From Roseiarcus sp050015575 (lineage in GTDB: Bacteria > Pseudomonadota > Alphaproteobacteria > Rhizobiales > Beijerinckiaceae), in contig JBEKBD010000003.1 of the NCBI GenBank assembly GCA_050015575.1, forward strand, positions 1 to 55,316: a DNA stretch of 55,316 bases. Reading direction: 5' to 3'. Positions 34,652 through 42,976 of the stretch are shown here, in pieces. Each line of letters begins with the position of its first letter. Within the stretch, counting starts at the first letter, position 1. The notes beneath the pieces are model-generated. The model was not told where the DNA came from, did not search any database, and saw only the letters and a program-made list of their open reading frames with translations. Both the position numbers and the translations under genes were made by a program.

Positions 34652-35530
34652 CTATTTCTGGCACGCCGGGCAGTGGAAGGTCGAGCGGCCGCCCTGCGTG
34701 ACGCGCGCGATCGTTCCGCGGCAGCGCGGTCGCGGGCAGGCGGCGCCCTCGCGGCCGTAGACGGCGAAAGAATGCTGGAAATAGCCGAGTTCGCCGTCGG
34801 TGCGGCGGTGATCGCGCAAGGTCGAGCCGCCCGCTTCGATCGCCTCTTCCAGCACGTCGCGGATCGCCTGGGCAAGCGCTTGGGCCGAGCGCCTCGGCGC
34901 GCCCTTGGCGTCGACCAGCGTCCCGGCCTCGCGCAACGGCGAGAGCCGGGCGCGATGCAGCGCCTCGCAGACGTAGATGTTGCCGAGACCGGCGATGCGC
35001 TTCTGGTCGATGAGCGCGCTCTTCAGCGGCGTTCGCGCTCCCGCCAGGATCGCGCCGAGCCGCGCGGCGTCGAAGTCCTTCGACAACGGCTCGACGCCGA
35101 GATCGCGAAACAGCGGGCTCTCGGCGAGGCCGCGCGTCGGCGCGAGCGTCATCGCGCCGAAGCGGCGGGGATCGTTGTAAACGACGCGCGCGCCGCCCTC
35201 GAGCGTGAAGACGACGTGATCGTGCGCTTCTTTCTTGGAGCGCTCAAAATGGAAGGGCGGAACGACCGTCTCGCCGCCGCGTTCGACGCGGAACGAGCCG
35301 GACATGCCGAGATGCATGATCAGCGTCTCGCCGCCGTCGAGCGCCGCCAGCAGATATTTCGCGCGCCGCGTCAACGCTTCGATCCGTCGCCCGGTCAGGC
35401 GTTCGGCGAAGCGCTCGGGGAAGGGAACGCGCAAATCGCCCCGCCGCGTCTCGACGTGGAGCAAGCGCTTGCCTACAAAAGCGGGCGCGAGGCCGCGCCG
35501 CACCGTCTCGACTTCGGGCAGCTCAGGCAT
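34652..35530 (-). CDS. mutM: formamidopyrimidine-DNA glycosylase
   Basis: A 292-residue base-excision repair enzyme that removes 8-oxoguanine and formamidopyrimidines. The catalytic N-terminus is PELPEVETVRRGL (Pro2, Glu3). The helix-two-turn-helix holds LIDQKRIAGLGNIYVCEALHRARLSPLR. The C-terminal zinc finger reads CPRPRCRGTIARVTQGGRSTFHCPACQK. ATG 35530 is the functional start, since Pro must follow the initiator Met; it overlaps the recQ stop by 8 bp. It is last in the overlapping set epmA-recQ-mutM. Confidence 0.96.
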   Translation of the reverse strand: MPELPEVETVRRGLAPAFVGKRLLHVETRRGDLRVPFPERFAERLTGRRIEALTRRAKYLLAALDGGETLIMHLGMSGSFRVERGGETVVPPFHFERSKKEAHDHVVFTLEGGARVVYNDPRRFGAMTLAPTRGLAESPLFRDLGVEPLSKDFDAARLGAILAGARTPLKSALIDQKRIAGLGNIYVCEALHRARLSPLREAGTLVDAKGAPRRSAQALAQAIRDVLEEAIEAGGSTLRDHRRTDGELGYFQHSFAVYGREGAACPRPRCRGTIARVTQGGRSTFHCPACQK

Positions 35531-37337
35531 CGGCGTGCTCCCGGATCGCGGCGAGGAAGGCGGCGCCGTATTTTTGCAGCTTGGCGGCGCCGACGCCGTG
35601 AATGGCGGCAAGCTCGTCGAGCGTGCGCGGCCGCCCGGCGGCCATCTCGATCAGGCTGCGGTCGGGAAAGACGATATAGGCGGGCTGCCCTTGCGCGCGC
35701 GCCAGCGCGCCGCGCAACGCTTTCAGCGCCGCCAGCAGATCGGCGTCGGCCTCGCCCGGCGCGGCGGGCAGGCGCTTTTCGCGCCGCGGCCGCTTGGCGG
35801 CGACGTCCTCGCGCAGCGCGAACGGAGCTTCGCCGCGCAGCACCCTTCGCCCCTCGTCGGTGACGATCAGCCGGTCGCGGTCGGCGCCGTCCTCGGCGAT
35901 CAGCTTGGCCGAGCGCAATTGGCGCAGCACGCCGCGCCAGTCCGCCGGCGCGCGGTCCTTGCCGACGCCGAAGGTCTTGAGCCGATCGTGGCCGTGGCGC
36001 ATCACCGCGTCGGTCGGCTTGCCCGCCAGGATGTTGGCGAGATGGCCGAAAAAGAAGCGCCCGGAGGTGCGCAGCACCGCGGAGAGCGCCTTCTGCGCCT
36101 CGATCCGCCCGTCGACCAGCCTGACCGCGCCCTGGCAGACGTCGCAATGGCCGCACGGGCCGGACTCCTCGCCGAACATGCCGAGCAGAACCTGGCGGCG
36201 GCAGCGCGCCGTCTCGCACAGCGTCACCAGATCGTCGAGCTTGCTCATTTCGACGCGCTTGCGCTCGTCGGGCGCGCCGCTTTCGGCGATCTGCCGCCGA
36301 CGCAATTGGATGTCGCCGGCGCCGTAGAGCGTGAACGCGTCGGCGGGCAGCCCGTCGCGGCCGGCGCGGCCGATTTCCTGGTAATAGGCCTCGATCGAGG
36401 ACGGCATGTCGGCGTGGAAGACGAAGCGCACGTCGGGCTTGTCGATTCCCATGCCGAAGGCGACCGTCGCGCAGATGACGACGCCGTCTTCCTGCAAAAA
36501 GGCGTCCTGGTTGCGCGAGCGCTCGGCGTGGTCGAGGCCGGCGTGATAGGGCAGCGCGCGACGCCCTTGCGCGGAAAATTCGCGCGCCAGCTCCTCGGCG
36601 CGCCTGCGCGACGCGCAATAGACGATGCCGCTCTCGCCCGGGTGCGCTTCGAGCCGCTCCGCGAGCAGGCGCGTCGCATTGCCCTTCGGCCGCATCGCCA
36701 GGAACAGGTTCGGGCGGTCGAACGAGCGCACGAAAACGCGTGGGGCGCTGGGGAATAGCCGCTCGGCGACGTCGGCGCGCGTCGGCGCGTCGGCGGTCGC
36801 GGTCACCGCGATGGTCTGCACGCCGCCGAGCGCTTTCGCCGTCTCGCGCAGGCGCAGGTATTCGGGACGAAAATCATGGCCCCATTGCGAGACGCAATGG
36901 GCCTCGTCGATGGCGAACAGGTCGACGCGCGCTTGCCCGAGCATCGCCAGCGTGTCCTCGCGCGCCAGCCGCTCGGGCGCGACGTAGAGCAGGCGCAGCG
37001 AGCGGTCGCGCAACGCCTGCGCGACGCGTTGGCGCTCCGAGGGCTCGGAGGCCGAGTTCAGCGCCGCCGCCGACACGCCGAGCTCGACGAGTTGGGCGAC
37101 CTGATCGCGCATCAGCGCGATCAGCGGCGAAACGACCAGCGTCAGGCCGCGGCGCGCCAGCGCCGGCAATTGGAAGCACAGCGACTTGCCGCTGCCGGTC
37201 GGCATCACCGCCAGCACGTCCTCGCCGGCGAGCACCGCCGCGACGATTTCCTCTTGGCCGGGCCGGAAGCCGGAAAAGCCGTAGACCCGCGTCAGCTCGC
37301 CGCGCGCGATCTCCATCAGGGCGCCGGCGCCGCTCAT
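35523..37337 (-). CDS. recQ: ATP-dependent DNA helicase RecQ
   Basis: A 604-residue 3'-5' helicase for recombination and fork repair. It has Walker A MPTGSGKSLCFQLPA near residue 46, DEAH box AIDEAHCVSQWGHDFRPEY near 142 and the motif VI region YQEIGRAGRDG near 317. A zinc-binding RQC part holds CETARCRRQ...CGHCDVC near 375-400. A C-terminal HRDC domain starts near residue 525 (FPDRSLIEMA). ATG 37337 overlaps epmA by 4 bp. The longer open frame above it is epmA in another frame. Confidence 0.95.
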   Translation of the reverse strand: MSGAGALMEIARGELTRVYGFSGFRPGQEEIVAAVLAGEDVLAVMPTGSGKSLCFQLPALARRGLTLVVSPLIALMRDQVAQLVELGVSAAALNSASEPSERQRVAQALRDRSLRLLYVAPERLAREDTLAMLGQARVDLFAIDEAHCVSQWGHDFRPEYLRLRETAKALGGVQTIAVTATADAPTRADVAERLFPSAPRVFVRSFDRPNLFLAMRPKGNATRLLAERLEAHPGESGIVYCASRRRAEELAREFSAQGRRALPYHAGLDHAERSRNQDAFLQEDGVVICATVAFGMGIDKPDVRFVFHADMPSSIEAYYQEIGRAGRDGLPADAFTLYGAGDIQLRRRQIAESGAPDERKRVEMSKLDDLVTLCETARCRRQVLLGMFGEESGPCGHCDVCQGAVRLVDGRIEAQKALSAVLRTSGRFFFGHLANILAGKPTDAVMRHGHDRLKTFGVGKDRAPADWRGVLRQLRSAKLIAEDGADRDRLIVTDEGRRVLRGEAPFALREDVAAKRPRREKRLPAAPGEADADLLAALKALRGALARAQGQPAYIVFPDRSLIEMAAGRPRTLDELAAIHGVGAAKLQKYGAAFLAAIREHADA

Positions 37338-38401
37338 CGCTCGTCCTCGCTGGGATCGAACACCGGCGTCCATTGCACGTCCTCGATGCGCTCGGCGCCG
37401 CAGGCGAGCATCACCAGCCGGTCGAAGCCGAGCGCGGCGCCGCTCGCGGCGGGCATGATCGCCAGCGCGGCGAGAAAATCCTCGTCGATCGGATAGGCTT
37501 CGCCGTAGACGCGCCGCTTGACCGCCATTTCCTGCTCGAAGCGGCGGCGCTGCTCGACCGGATCGGTCAGCTCGCCGAAGGCGTTGGCGAGCTCGACGCC
37601 GCAGACGTAGAGCTCGAAGCGCTCGGCGACGCGCGGGTCTTGGGCCGAGACCCGCGCCAGCGCCGCCTGCGAGACCGGGTAATCGGTGAGGAAGGTCGGC
37701 CGGCCGAGACCGAGGCGCGGCTCGATGCGGTCGGAGAGGATGCGGCTGAACACGTCCGACCACGAATCGTCGGCGGCGACGCGCAGACCGATGGCGGCGG
37801 TCTGCTGGGCGAAAAGTCCGCGGTCCGGCTCGCCGCGCCCGTCGGGCGGCAACGAAGCGAAGAGGTCGATTCCGGCGTGTCTCAGGAAGGCCTCGCGCAC
37901 GGCGAGCCGCTCGGGGACGGCGAACGGGTCGGCCTCGCGGCCGCGGTAGGAAAAGCGCGCCGCGCCGGCCTCGCGCGCGGCGAGCGCCAGGACGCCCGCG
38001 CAATCCTCCATCAGCGCCGCCAGCGGCGCCTCGGCGCGATACCATTCGAGCATGGTGAACTCCGGCGCGTGCAGGGCGCCGCGCTCGCGATTGCGAAATG
38101 CGCGCGCCAGCGCGAAAATACGCGTTTCGCCGGCCGCGAGCAGCTTCTTCATCGCGAATTCCGGCGACGTATGGAGATAGGCGGGCCGAGCGCGCCCGTC
38201 TGCGCCGATCATAGAGGTGGAGAATCCGTGCAGATGCGCCTCGTTTCCCGGCGAAGCCTGGAGGGCGGCGGGTTCGACCTCGGTGAAGCCTTGGCGTCCG
38301 AAAAAGCAGCGCACGGCGCTCGCAATCCGCGCGCGGGCGGCGAGCCGCGGGCGACGGTCGGCGTGGCGCGCCTTGCTCCAAAAGGGAGGGGCGGGCGTCA
38401 A
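37334..38401 (-). CDS. epmA: elongation factor P--(R)-beta-lysine ligase
   Basis: A 355-residue class II lysyl-tRNA synthetase-like enzyme (PoxA/GenX). It lacks an anticodon-binding domain and attaches beta-lysine to elongation factor P. Motif 2 region LARAFRNRERGALHAPEFTMLEWYRAE is near residue 98. Motif 3 is MPAASGAALGFDRLVMLACGA near residue 316. Its substrate gene efp lies just upstream on the other strand, sharing the intergenic promoter region, which supports the assignment. epmB (lysine 2,3-aminomutase) is not in the window. Confidence 0.94.
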   Translation of the reverse strand: MTPAPPFWSKARHADRRPRLAARARIASAVRCFFGRQGFTEVEPAALQASPGNEAHLHGFSTSMIGADGRARPAYLHTSPEFAMKKLLAAGETRIFALARAFRNRERGALHAPEFTMLEWYRAEAPLAALMEDCAGVLALAAREAGAARFSYRGREADPFAVPERLAVREAFLRHAGIDLFASLPPDGRGEPDRGLFAQQTAAIGLRVAADDSWSDVFSRILSDRIEPRLGLGRPTFLTDYPVSQAALARVSAQDPRVAERFELYVCGVELANAFGELTDPVEQRRRFEQEMAVKRRVYGEAYPIDEDFLAALAIMPAASGAALGFDRLVMLACGAERIEDVQWTPVFDPSEDER

Positions 38402-38562
38402 GCGGGGGGCTTCCGGGTGGAGAAAAGCAGCATAGGCCTAAGCGATCCTATCTGGCCTTTGGCCGCGAAATGGGTATGGTGCGCGCCGCATTCGCGCAAG
38501 CCGCGGCTCGGAAGCCTAGTCGCCGCCGCGGCGCCGCGCGCGCCATTTCTGGGGATAAAGAC

Positions 38563-39132
38563 GTGAGAGTCATCGCAAGCTCGATTCGCAAAGGCAATAT
38601 CATCGAGCGGGAGGACGGTCAGCTCTGCGTCGTTCTTTCCGCCGAAAGCTTCCATCCCGGCAAGGGCACGCCGACGACGCAGATCGACATGCGCCGCCTG
38701 TCCGACGGCGTGAAGGTGACCGACCGCTTCAAAACCACCGAACAGGTCGAGCGCGCCTTCGTCGAGGACAAGAATTTCGACTTCCTCTATTCCGACGCCG
38801 ACGGCCATCACTTCATGAACGCCGACACCTACGAGCAGATCCAGGTGCCCGCCGACATCATCGGCGACCAGGCGCAATGGCTGCAGGAAGGGATGAAAGT
38901 CATTCTGTCGATCTTCAACGAGACGCCGGTCGGCATCCAACTGCCGCCGCGCGTCACGCTGGAGATCGTCGAGACCGAGCCGGCGATGAAGGGCCAGACC
39001 GCGTCCTCGTCCTACAAGCCGGCCAAGCTTTCCAACGGCGCGCGGGTGATGGTGCCGCCGCACGTCGCCCCGGGAACGCGCGTCGTCATCCAGACCGAAG
39101 ACGGCAGCTACATCGAACGCGCCAAGGACTGA
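38563..39132 (+). CDS. efp: elongation factor P
   Basis: A 189-residue translation factor that relieves stalling at polyproline. K34 in HPGKGTPTTQ is the site of beta-lysylation and sits at the same position as in E. coli. The three beta-barrel domains are complete, ending TRVVIQTEDGSYIERAKD. The start is GTG 38563 (MRVIASSIRKGN) with GGGGA upstream; the frame is open further up but without family resemblance. It is divergent from epmA. Confidence 0.96.
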   Translation: MRVIASSIRKGNIIEREDGQLCVVLSAESFHPGKGTPTTQIDMRRLSDGVKVTDRFKTTEQVERAFVEDKNFDFLYSDADGHHFMNADTYEQIQVPADIIGDQAQWLQEGMKVILSIFNETPVGIQLPPRVTLEIVETEPAMKGQTASSSYKPAKLSNGARVMVPPHVAPGTRVVIQTEDGSYIERAKD

Positions 39133-39164
39133 CGCGTTCGTTGATCGAAAAGGGAGGAACGGCG

Positions 39165-40151
39165 ATGCAGCTCGGCGTGATCGGCCTCGGCCGCATGGGC
39201 GGCAACATCGTTCGCCGGCTGATGCGCGCCGGCCATTCCTGCGTCGTCTACGATCGCGACCCGGCGCCGGGCCGGGCGCTCGCGAAAGAAGGCGCGCGGG
39301 CGGTCGAGTCGCTCGGCGCGCTGGTCGCCGGGCTCGCGGCGCCGCGCGCGATCTGGATCATGCTGCCGGCCGGCGACCCGACCGAAGCGACGATCGAAGC
39401 GCTGAGGCCGTTGCTGCGGCGCGGCGACGTCGTCATAGACGGCGGCAACAGCTTTTGGCGCGACGACATCCGGCGCGGCGCGGCGCTTGGCACCGACGGC
39501 CTGCACTATGTCGACGTCGGCACGAGCGGCGGCGTCTGGGGGCTGGAGCGCGGCTACTGCCTGATGATCGGGGGAGAACGCGAAGTCGTCGATCGTCTCG
39601 ATCCGATCTTCAAGGCGCTGGCGCCGGGCCGCGGCGGCATCGAGCCGACGCCGGGCCGCGAGGACCGCGATCCCAACGTGGAGGAAGGCTATCTGCACGC
39701 GGGACCCTGCGGCGCCGGCCACTTCGTCAAGATGGTGCACAACGGCGTCGAATACGGACTGATGCAGGCCTATGCGGAAGGCTTCGACATTCTGCGCAAC
39801 GCCGACTCTGCCGATGTCGCGCCCGAGCATCGCTTTTCCCTCGATATCGCCGACATCGCGGAAGTGTGGCGGCGCGGCAGCGTCGTCACCTCGTGGCTGC
39901 TCGATCTGACGGCGAGCGCGCTCGCCCAGGAGAGCCGGCTCGATTCGTATTCCGGCTACATCGAGGATTCCGGCGAAGGCCGCTGGACGCTGATGGCGGC
40001 GATCGAAGAGGGGGTGCCGGCCGAAGTCCTCTCCGCCGCGCTGTACACCCGCTTCCGCTCGCGCCAGAGCCACACGTTTGCGGAAAAGATCATCTCGGCG
40101 ATGCGCAAGGGCTTCGGCGGGCACGTGGAGCCGAAGGCGGGGAAGGGGTGA
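39165..40151 (+). CDS. gnd: 6-phosphogluconate dehydrogenase (decarboxylating), short form
   Basis: A 328-residue enzyme that turns 6-phosphogluconate into ribulose 5-phosphate with reduction of NAD(P). Features are GVIGLGRMGGNIVRRLM at the N-terminus, DVVIDGGNSFWRDD near residue 87, DVGTSGGVWGLERGYCLMIGG near residue 115 and the catalytic KMVHNGVEYGLMQAYAEG near residue 189. The short length (about 300-340) marks the GndA/YqeC-type group, often NAD-preferring, rather than the 470-residue form. The gene lies 32 bp after efp with AGGGAGGAA as ribosome site. Confidence 0.93.
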   Translation: MQLGVIGLGRMGGNIVRRLMRAGHSCVVYDRDPAPGRALAKEGARAVESLGALVAGLAAPRAIWIMLPAGDPTEATIEALRPLLRRGDVVIDGGNSFWRDDIRRGAALGTDGLHYVDVGTSGGVWGLERGYCLMIGGEREVVDRLDPIFKALAPGRGGIEPTPGREDRDPNVEEGYLHAGPCGAGHFVKMVHNGVEYGLMQAYAEGFDILRNADSADVAPEHRFSLDIADIAEVWRRGSVVTSWLLDLTASALAQESRLDSYSGYIEDSGEGRWTLMAAIEEGVPAEVLSAALYTRFRSRQSHTFAEKIISAMRKGFGGHVEPKAGKG

Positions 40152-40213
40152 AAAGCCTGAGCGTTGGACAAGCTCCGCTCGCTTGCAAGCGGTCGATATG
40201 GTATCTTGGTCAC

Positions 40214-40441
40214 ATGAGTGCGACAGCAGACAAAAAGGCGCGGCGCACGGCCATGGTCCCGGTCACGACCATGGAAGAGTTGCCGATTCTCTCGGACGAA
40301 GAGCGCGCCGAAATGCTCGCCTCGTTGAAGGCGGCAGAAGCTCGCATCGCGGCGGGCCAGTACGTCGAGCATGATCGCGAGTCGTTTGTGAAACGTATGC
40401 TGGACGTTCGCGCCGCCGCGATGCGCAACAAGAAGGCATGA
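40214..40441 (+). CDS. putative antitoxin of a RelE/ParE-type module
   Basis: A 75-residue, mostly helical protein (MEELPILSDEERAEMLASLKAAEARIAAGQ; then DRESFVKRMLDVRAAAM). It has the look of small antitoxins paired with RelE/ParE toxins but no clear DNA-binding motif. Its stop overlaps the next start by ATGA, as in TA operons. The downstream toxin frame is broken (40438-40545), so this antitoxin has no working partner here. Confidence 0.65.
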   Translation: MSATADKKARRTAMVPVTTMEELPILSDEERAEMLASLKAAEARIAAGQYVEHDRESFVKRMLDVRAAAMRNKKA

Positions 40442-40545
40442 CCTACAAGGTCGTCAAGGACGTCATCGCCGACGCAGAGATCGACGATTTCGCTCGGTGT
40501 TCCGGGTTCCGGTTCCGCGGTTCCGGTGACAGTGCCTTTTATTGA
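40438..40545 (+). pseudogene. truncated RelE/ParE-type toxin
   Basis: The frame begins MTYKVVKDVIADAEIDDFAR, which resembles the first helix-strand of RelE/ParE toxins. After 20 codons it runs into a TTCCGG-rich junction and then repeat D, stopping at codon 36. A full toxin would be 90-100 residues. The break point coincides with the start of the repeat, which suggests the repeat's arrival or a deletion removed the rest. Confidence 0.65.
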
Positions 40546-40783
40546 AGAAAGTCGACGGCCGTGCCAATTTCTTGGCTTTGGCCACTCTGGCTCGCGTCGT
40601 TATTGCCGGATTGCCGCGCCGCCTCGCGCAATAGGGCAAGAGAGGAGCGCCGACGTTTCTCAGCCACGCCGCCTTCCTCGTCACGCTGGAGGCCGCTGCG
40701 TAGCGCAGCCCGCGCCTGATGCAGCGCGGGCCAATACCAAAAGAGCGGAGTTAGACGGAAGGAGCGAGTTCCATGCGCTGCCA
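40523..40783 (-). repeat. dispersed repeat D, copy 1
   Basis: About 260 bp that align along most of their length with 43540-43799 and partly with 42864-42950. Shared landmarks are GTCGAC-GCCG, TCTGGCTCGCGTCGT-ATTG, CCGGATTGCCGCGCC, GGAGCGCCGACG and CAAAAGAGCGGAGTT. On the minus strand both long copies read L-GVGAP-LP-CA, RGNPA-TTRAR. The remaining 150 bp up to 40937 hold no gene that I can see. Confidence 0.8.
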
Positions 40784-40937
40784 TCTTAACTGCGCAGCCG
40801 CAGCGCCAAGCGCGGTCGAATGACGCCGCGCCGGCGAAGGCGCGCCCCCTCCCTTGATGGCGAAGGCGGGCGAGGGCGCGCCTAAACGTGATGGCGGCAA
40901 GCTCAAGCGACGACGCTCTCGGCGGAGAGCGGAACGA

Positions 40938-41357
40938 TCAGGTCGCGTCGCCGAGCGCGAGCTTCAGCGCGCGCTCCCATTGCTCGGCGTCGACCACGCT
41001 CCAGCCGCGCACGCAGCCGTGGTCGGTGGCGAAGACGCGGACGCGGCCCGCGGCGGGGAAGGCGATCACCGCGTCGGCTTGTTCGCTGATCGGCGCCATT
41101 TCGGCTTGCAGCGCCACAGCGATCGCCTGCGCCGCGGCGCCGCGATGCTCGGCCACTTCGGCGTTCCACGACGCCGCGATCTCGCGCACCTCGTCGACGC
41201 TGACGATGCGGCCGTCGATCAGCGCGCAGGCCGCTGGGGCCTCCTCGGCCGCGCGCGCCGGGCCCGCGCCGAGAGAGAGGGCGAAGCCGCCGAAAACGAA
41301 GGCGGCGGCGAAGGCGAGGCGCGCGGAGGCCGAGCGCCGGGGGCGGAGTTCTTGCAT
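40938..41357 (-). CDS. secreted protein of unknown function
   Basis: A 139-residue protein with a long signal peptide: basic start MQELRPRRSASAR, hydrophobic AFAAAFVFGGFALSLGAG, cleavage near ARA-AEE. The mature part is about 100 residues with two cysteines (PAACALIDG and DHGCVRGW) that could form a disulfide. I do not recognise a family. ATG 41357 has AAAGGAGCG as an excellent ribosome site; a longer frame to 41477 is unlikely. It is divergent from the TetR gene. Confidence 0.7.
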   Translation of the reverse strand: MQELRPRRSASARLAFAAAFVFGGFALSLGAGPARAAEEAPAACALIDGRIVSVDEVREIAASWNAEVAEHRGAAAQAIAVALQAEMAPISEQADAVIAFPAAGRVRVFATDHGCVRGWSVVDAEQWERALKLALGDAT

Positions 41358-41522
41358 GGTCGCTCCTTTCTGCCCCTCTTGCGACAAGCAAGAGATGGGC
41401 CAAGCAAACCCCTCCATGCAAGGACCGGACCATATGTCGCACGCGACACAGCGACGCAGCTGCGGACGGGGCGCCACGATAGGTCGGCCGGGTCGACGGC
41501 ATCGACGAATCCGCCGGTCTGA

Positions 41523-41539
41523 TGTAAAGACTCTTCACA
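41523..41539. promoter_or_regulatory. candidate operator of the TetR gene
   Basis: TGTAAAG-ACT-CTTCACA is an imperfect palindrome with 7-bp arms and a 3-bp centre. It has the same geometry and TGTAAA half-site as 42229-42245, upstream of the next gene. It runs up to the TetR start codon, so bound repressor would block transcription or initiation. Confidence 0.6.
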
Positions 41540-42192
41540 TGAGTTGGAGCAAGGACGGGACGGGCGAGCGCGACGAGCCGCGCGGGTATCATCACGGAAA
41601 TTTACGTGAGGCGCTGATCCGCGCGGCGCTGGAGCTGATCGCCACGAAGGGCCCGGCCGGCTTCACCTTCGCCGACGCCGCGCGTTTCGCCGGCGTCAGC
41701 CCGGCGGCGCCCTACCGGCATTTCCGCGATCGCGACGAGTTGATGGCGCATGTGGCGCTGCGCGGCTTCGAGCAGTTCGAGGCGGCGCTGGCGCGAGCCT
41801 GGGACGACGGCCGCCCGGACGCGTTCGCCGCGCTGGACCGGCTCGGCAGGGCCTATCTCGAATTCGCCCGCAACCAGCCGTCGCTTTACTCGGCGATGTT
41901 CGAAGCCGGCGTTCCGATCGGCGCCGATCCGACGCTGCGCGGCGCGAGCGACCGCGCCTTCGCCGTATTGCGCGCCGCGGCCGAAAAGATTGGCGCCGCC
42001 CTGCCGTCCGCCGGCCGTCCGCCGGCGCTGATGGTCGCGCTGCACATTTGGTCGATGGCGCACGGCATCGCGGCCTTGTTCGGACGCGGCGACGGCGCGC
42101 AGCGGGCGTTGCCGATGGCGGCGGCCGAACTTTTGGAAGCCGAGGTGCTGGTCTATCTGCGCGGACTCGGCGTCAAAACGACGCGGCCTTAG
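41539..42192 (+). CDS. TetR family regulator with WHG domain
   Basis: A 217-residue repressor. The helix-turn-helix spans residues about 18-65 (NLREALIRAALELIATKGPAGFTFADAARFAGVSPAAPYRHFRDRDELMAHV). The C-terminal domain carries ALHIWSMAHGIAALF, the WHG motif of TetR_C_33. A palindrome directly in front (41523-41539) and a matching one before the next gene suggest it represses itself and the DUF2852 gene. ATG 41539 is the start by resemblance; no clear ribosome site precedes it. Confidence 0.85.
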   Translation: MSWSKDGTGERDEPRGYHHGNLREALIRAALELIATKGPAGFTFADAARFAGVSPAAPYRHFRDRDELMAHVALRGFEQFEAALARAWDDGRPDAFAALDRLGRAYLEFARNQPSLYSAMFEAGVPIGADPTLRGASDRAFAVLRAAAEKIGAALPSAGRPPALMVALHIWSMAHGIAALFGRGDGAQRALPMAAAELLEAEVLVYLRGLGVKTTRP

Positions 42193-42208
42193 CGCGGCCC
42201 AAAAAGGC

Positions 42209-42245
42209 TTGACAACGGCGGCGACCGATGTAAATGTTATTTACA
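42209..42245 (+). promoter_or_regulatory. promoter with overlapping palindromic operator
   Basis: A perfect -35 box TTGACA at 42209-42214 is followed 16 bp later by a TAAATG -10-like hexamer. The palindrome TGTAAAT-GTT-ATTTACA (42229-42245) covers this -10. It is a perfect 7-bp inverted repeat related to the one before the TetR gene, so the TetR protein is the likely ligand. Confidence 0.7.
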
Positions 42246-42265
42246 TTCACACCCGAGGACCCCTC

Positions 42266-42733
42266 ATGCCTGTCGTTCTGATGATTTTGGGCTTCATTTG
42301 GTGGTGGCCGCTGGGACTCATCATCCTCGGCTATCTCATTGCGCGCCACAAGTTCGGCTGCTGGCGGCGCCCGATCTACGCAGGGAATGGACCGATGAGC
42401 GATTGGGATTGCCACATGGACCGCTGGGAAGAGCGCTTGGATCGCAAGATGGCGCGCATGCAGGAAAGAATGGCGCGCGTGCGCGACCGGATGGAGCGCT
42501 ACCGCAGCGCGGGCGGCTGGTTCAGCTCGTCCTCGAGCGGCAATCGCGCCTTCGACGACTATCGCCAGGAGACGCTGAAACGCCTCGAAGACGAGCAGCG
42601 CGAGTTCAAGGAGTTCCTCGAGCGGCTGCGCTTCGCCAAGGACCGGGACGAGTTCGATCAGTTCATGGCCGCGCGCCGTCCGCGCCCGTTCGAACAGGGC
42701 GGCGAGCCGTCGCCCGCCGAGCCGCACGCCTAA
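42266..42733 (+). CDS. DUF2852 domain-containing membrane protein
   Basis: A 155-residue protein. The N-terminus is a membrane segment (PVVLMILGFIWWWPLGLIILGYLIARHKFG). A charged, helical part with many Met/Arg heptads follows (ERLDRKMARMQERMARVRDRMERYR), then the conserved NRAFDDYRQETLKRLEDEQREFKEFLERLRFAKDRDEFDQFMA that defines DUF2852. Its role is unknown. It is preceded by a strong promoter overlapped by a palindromic operator and followed by a terminator, so it forms its own unit controlled by the upstream TetR. Confidence 0.88.
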   Translation: MPVVLMILGFIWWWPLGLIILGYLIARHKFGCWRRPIYAGNGPMSDWDCHMDRWEERLDRKMARMQERMARVRDRMERYRSAGGWFSSSSSGNRAFDDYRQETLKRLEDEQREFKEFLERLRFAKDRDEFDQFMAARRPRPFEQGGEPSPAEPHA

Positions 42734-42771
42734 TTTTCGTCACGCCTCCCCGCCTCCGCTGCGTGACCGCA

Positions 42772-42811
42772 CGGGTCGCCCGGTCCCCTCCGGGCGGCCC
42801 GTTTCTTTTTC
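42772..42811 (+). terminator. rho-independent terminator after the DUF2852 gene
   Basis: CGGG-CGCCCGG and CCGGGCG-CCCG pair around a TCCCCT loop with one bulge or mismatch, followed by TTTCTTTTT. Confidence 0.85.
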
Positions 42812-42863
42812 GGCGCGGGGACAAGGATGGGAATCGCGGTTCCGTTCCGGTGCGTTCTCGCGA

Positions 42864-42950
42864 CCGTGCGTTTCATGGGCGAAAGTCGACCGCCGCGCCC
42901 ATTTCTCGGCGCTGGGCCGTCTGGCTCGCGTCGCTATTCCGGGTAGCGTC
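42864..42950 (-). repeat. dispersed repeat D, partial copy 2
   Basis: GACCGTGCGTTTCAT through CTGGCTCGCGTCG is nearly identical to the first 80 bp of 43540-43799, then stops. With the full copy it brackets the small gene 42977-43336 in the same orientation. Confidence 0.75.
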
Positions 42951-42976
42951 TCCAGTGTTTTTTCGAGGGCGGAAAT

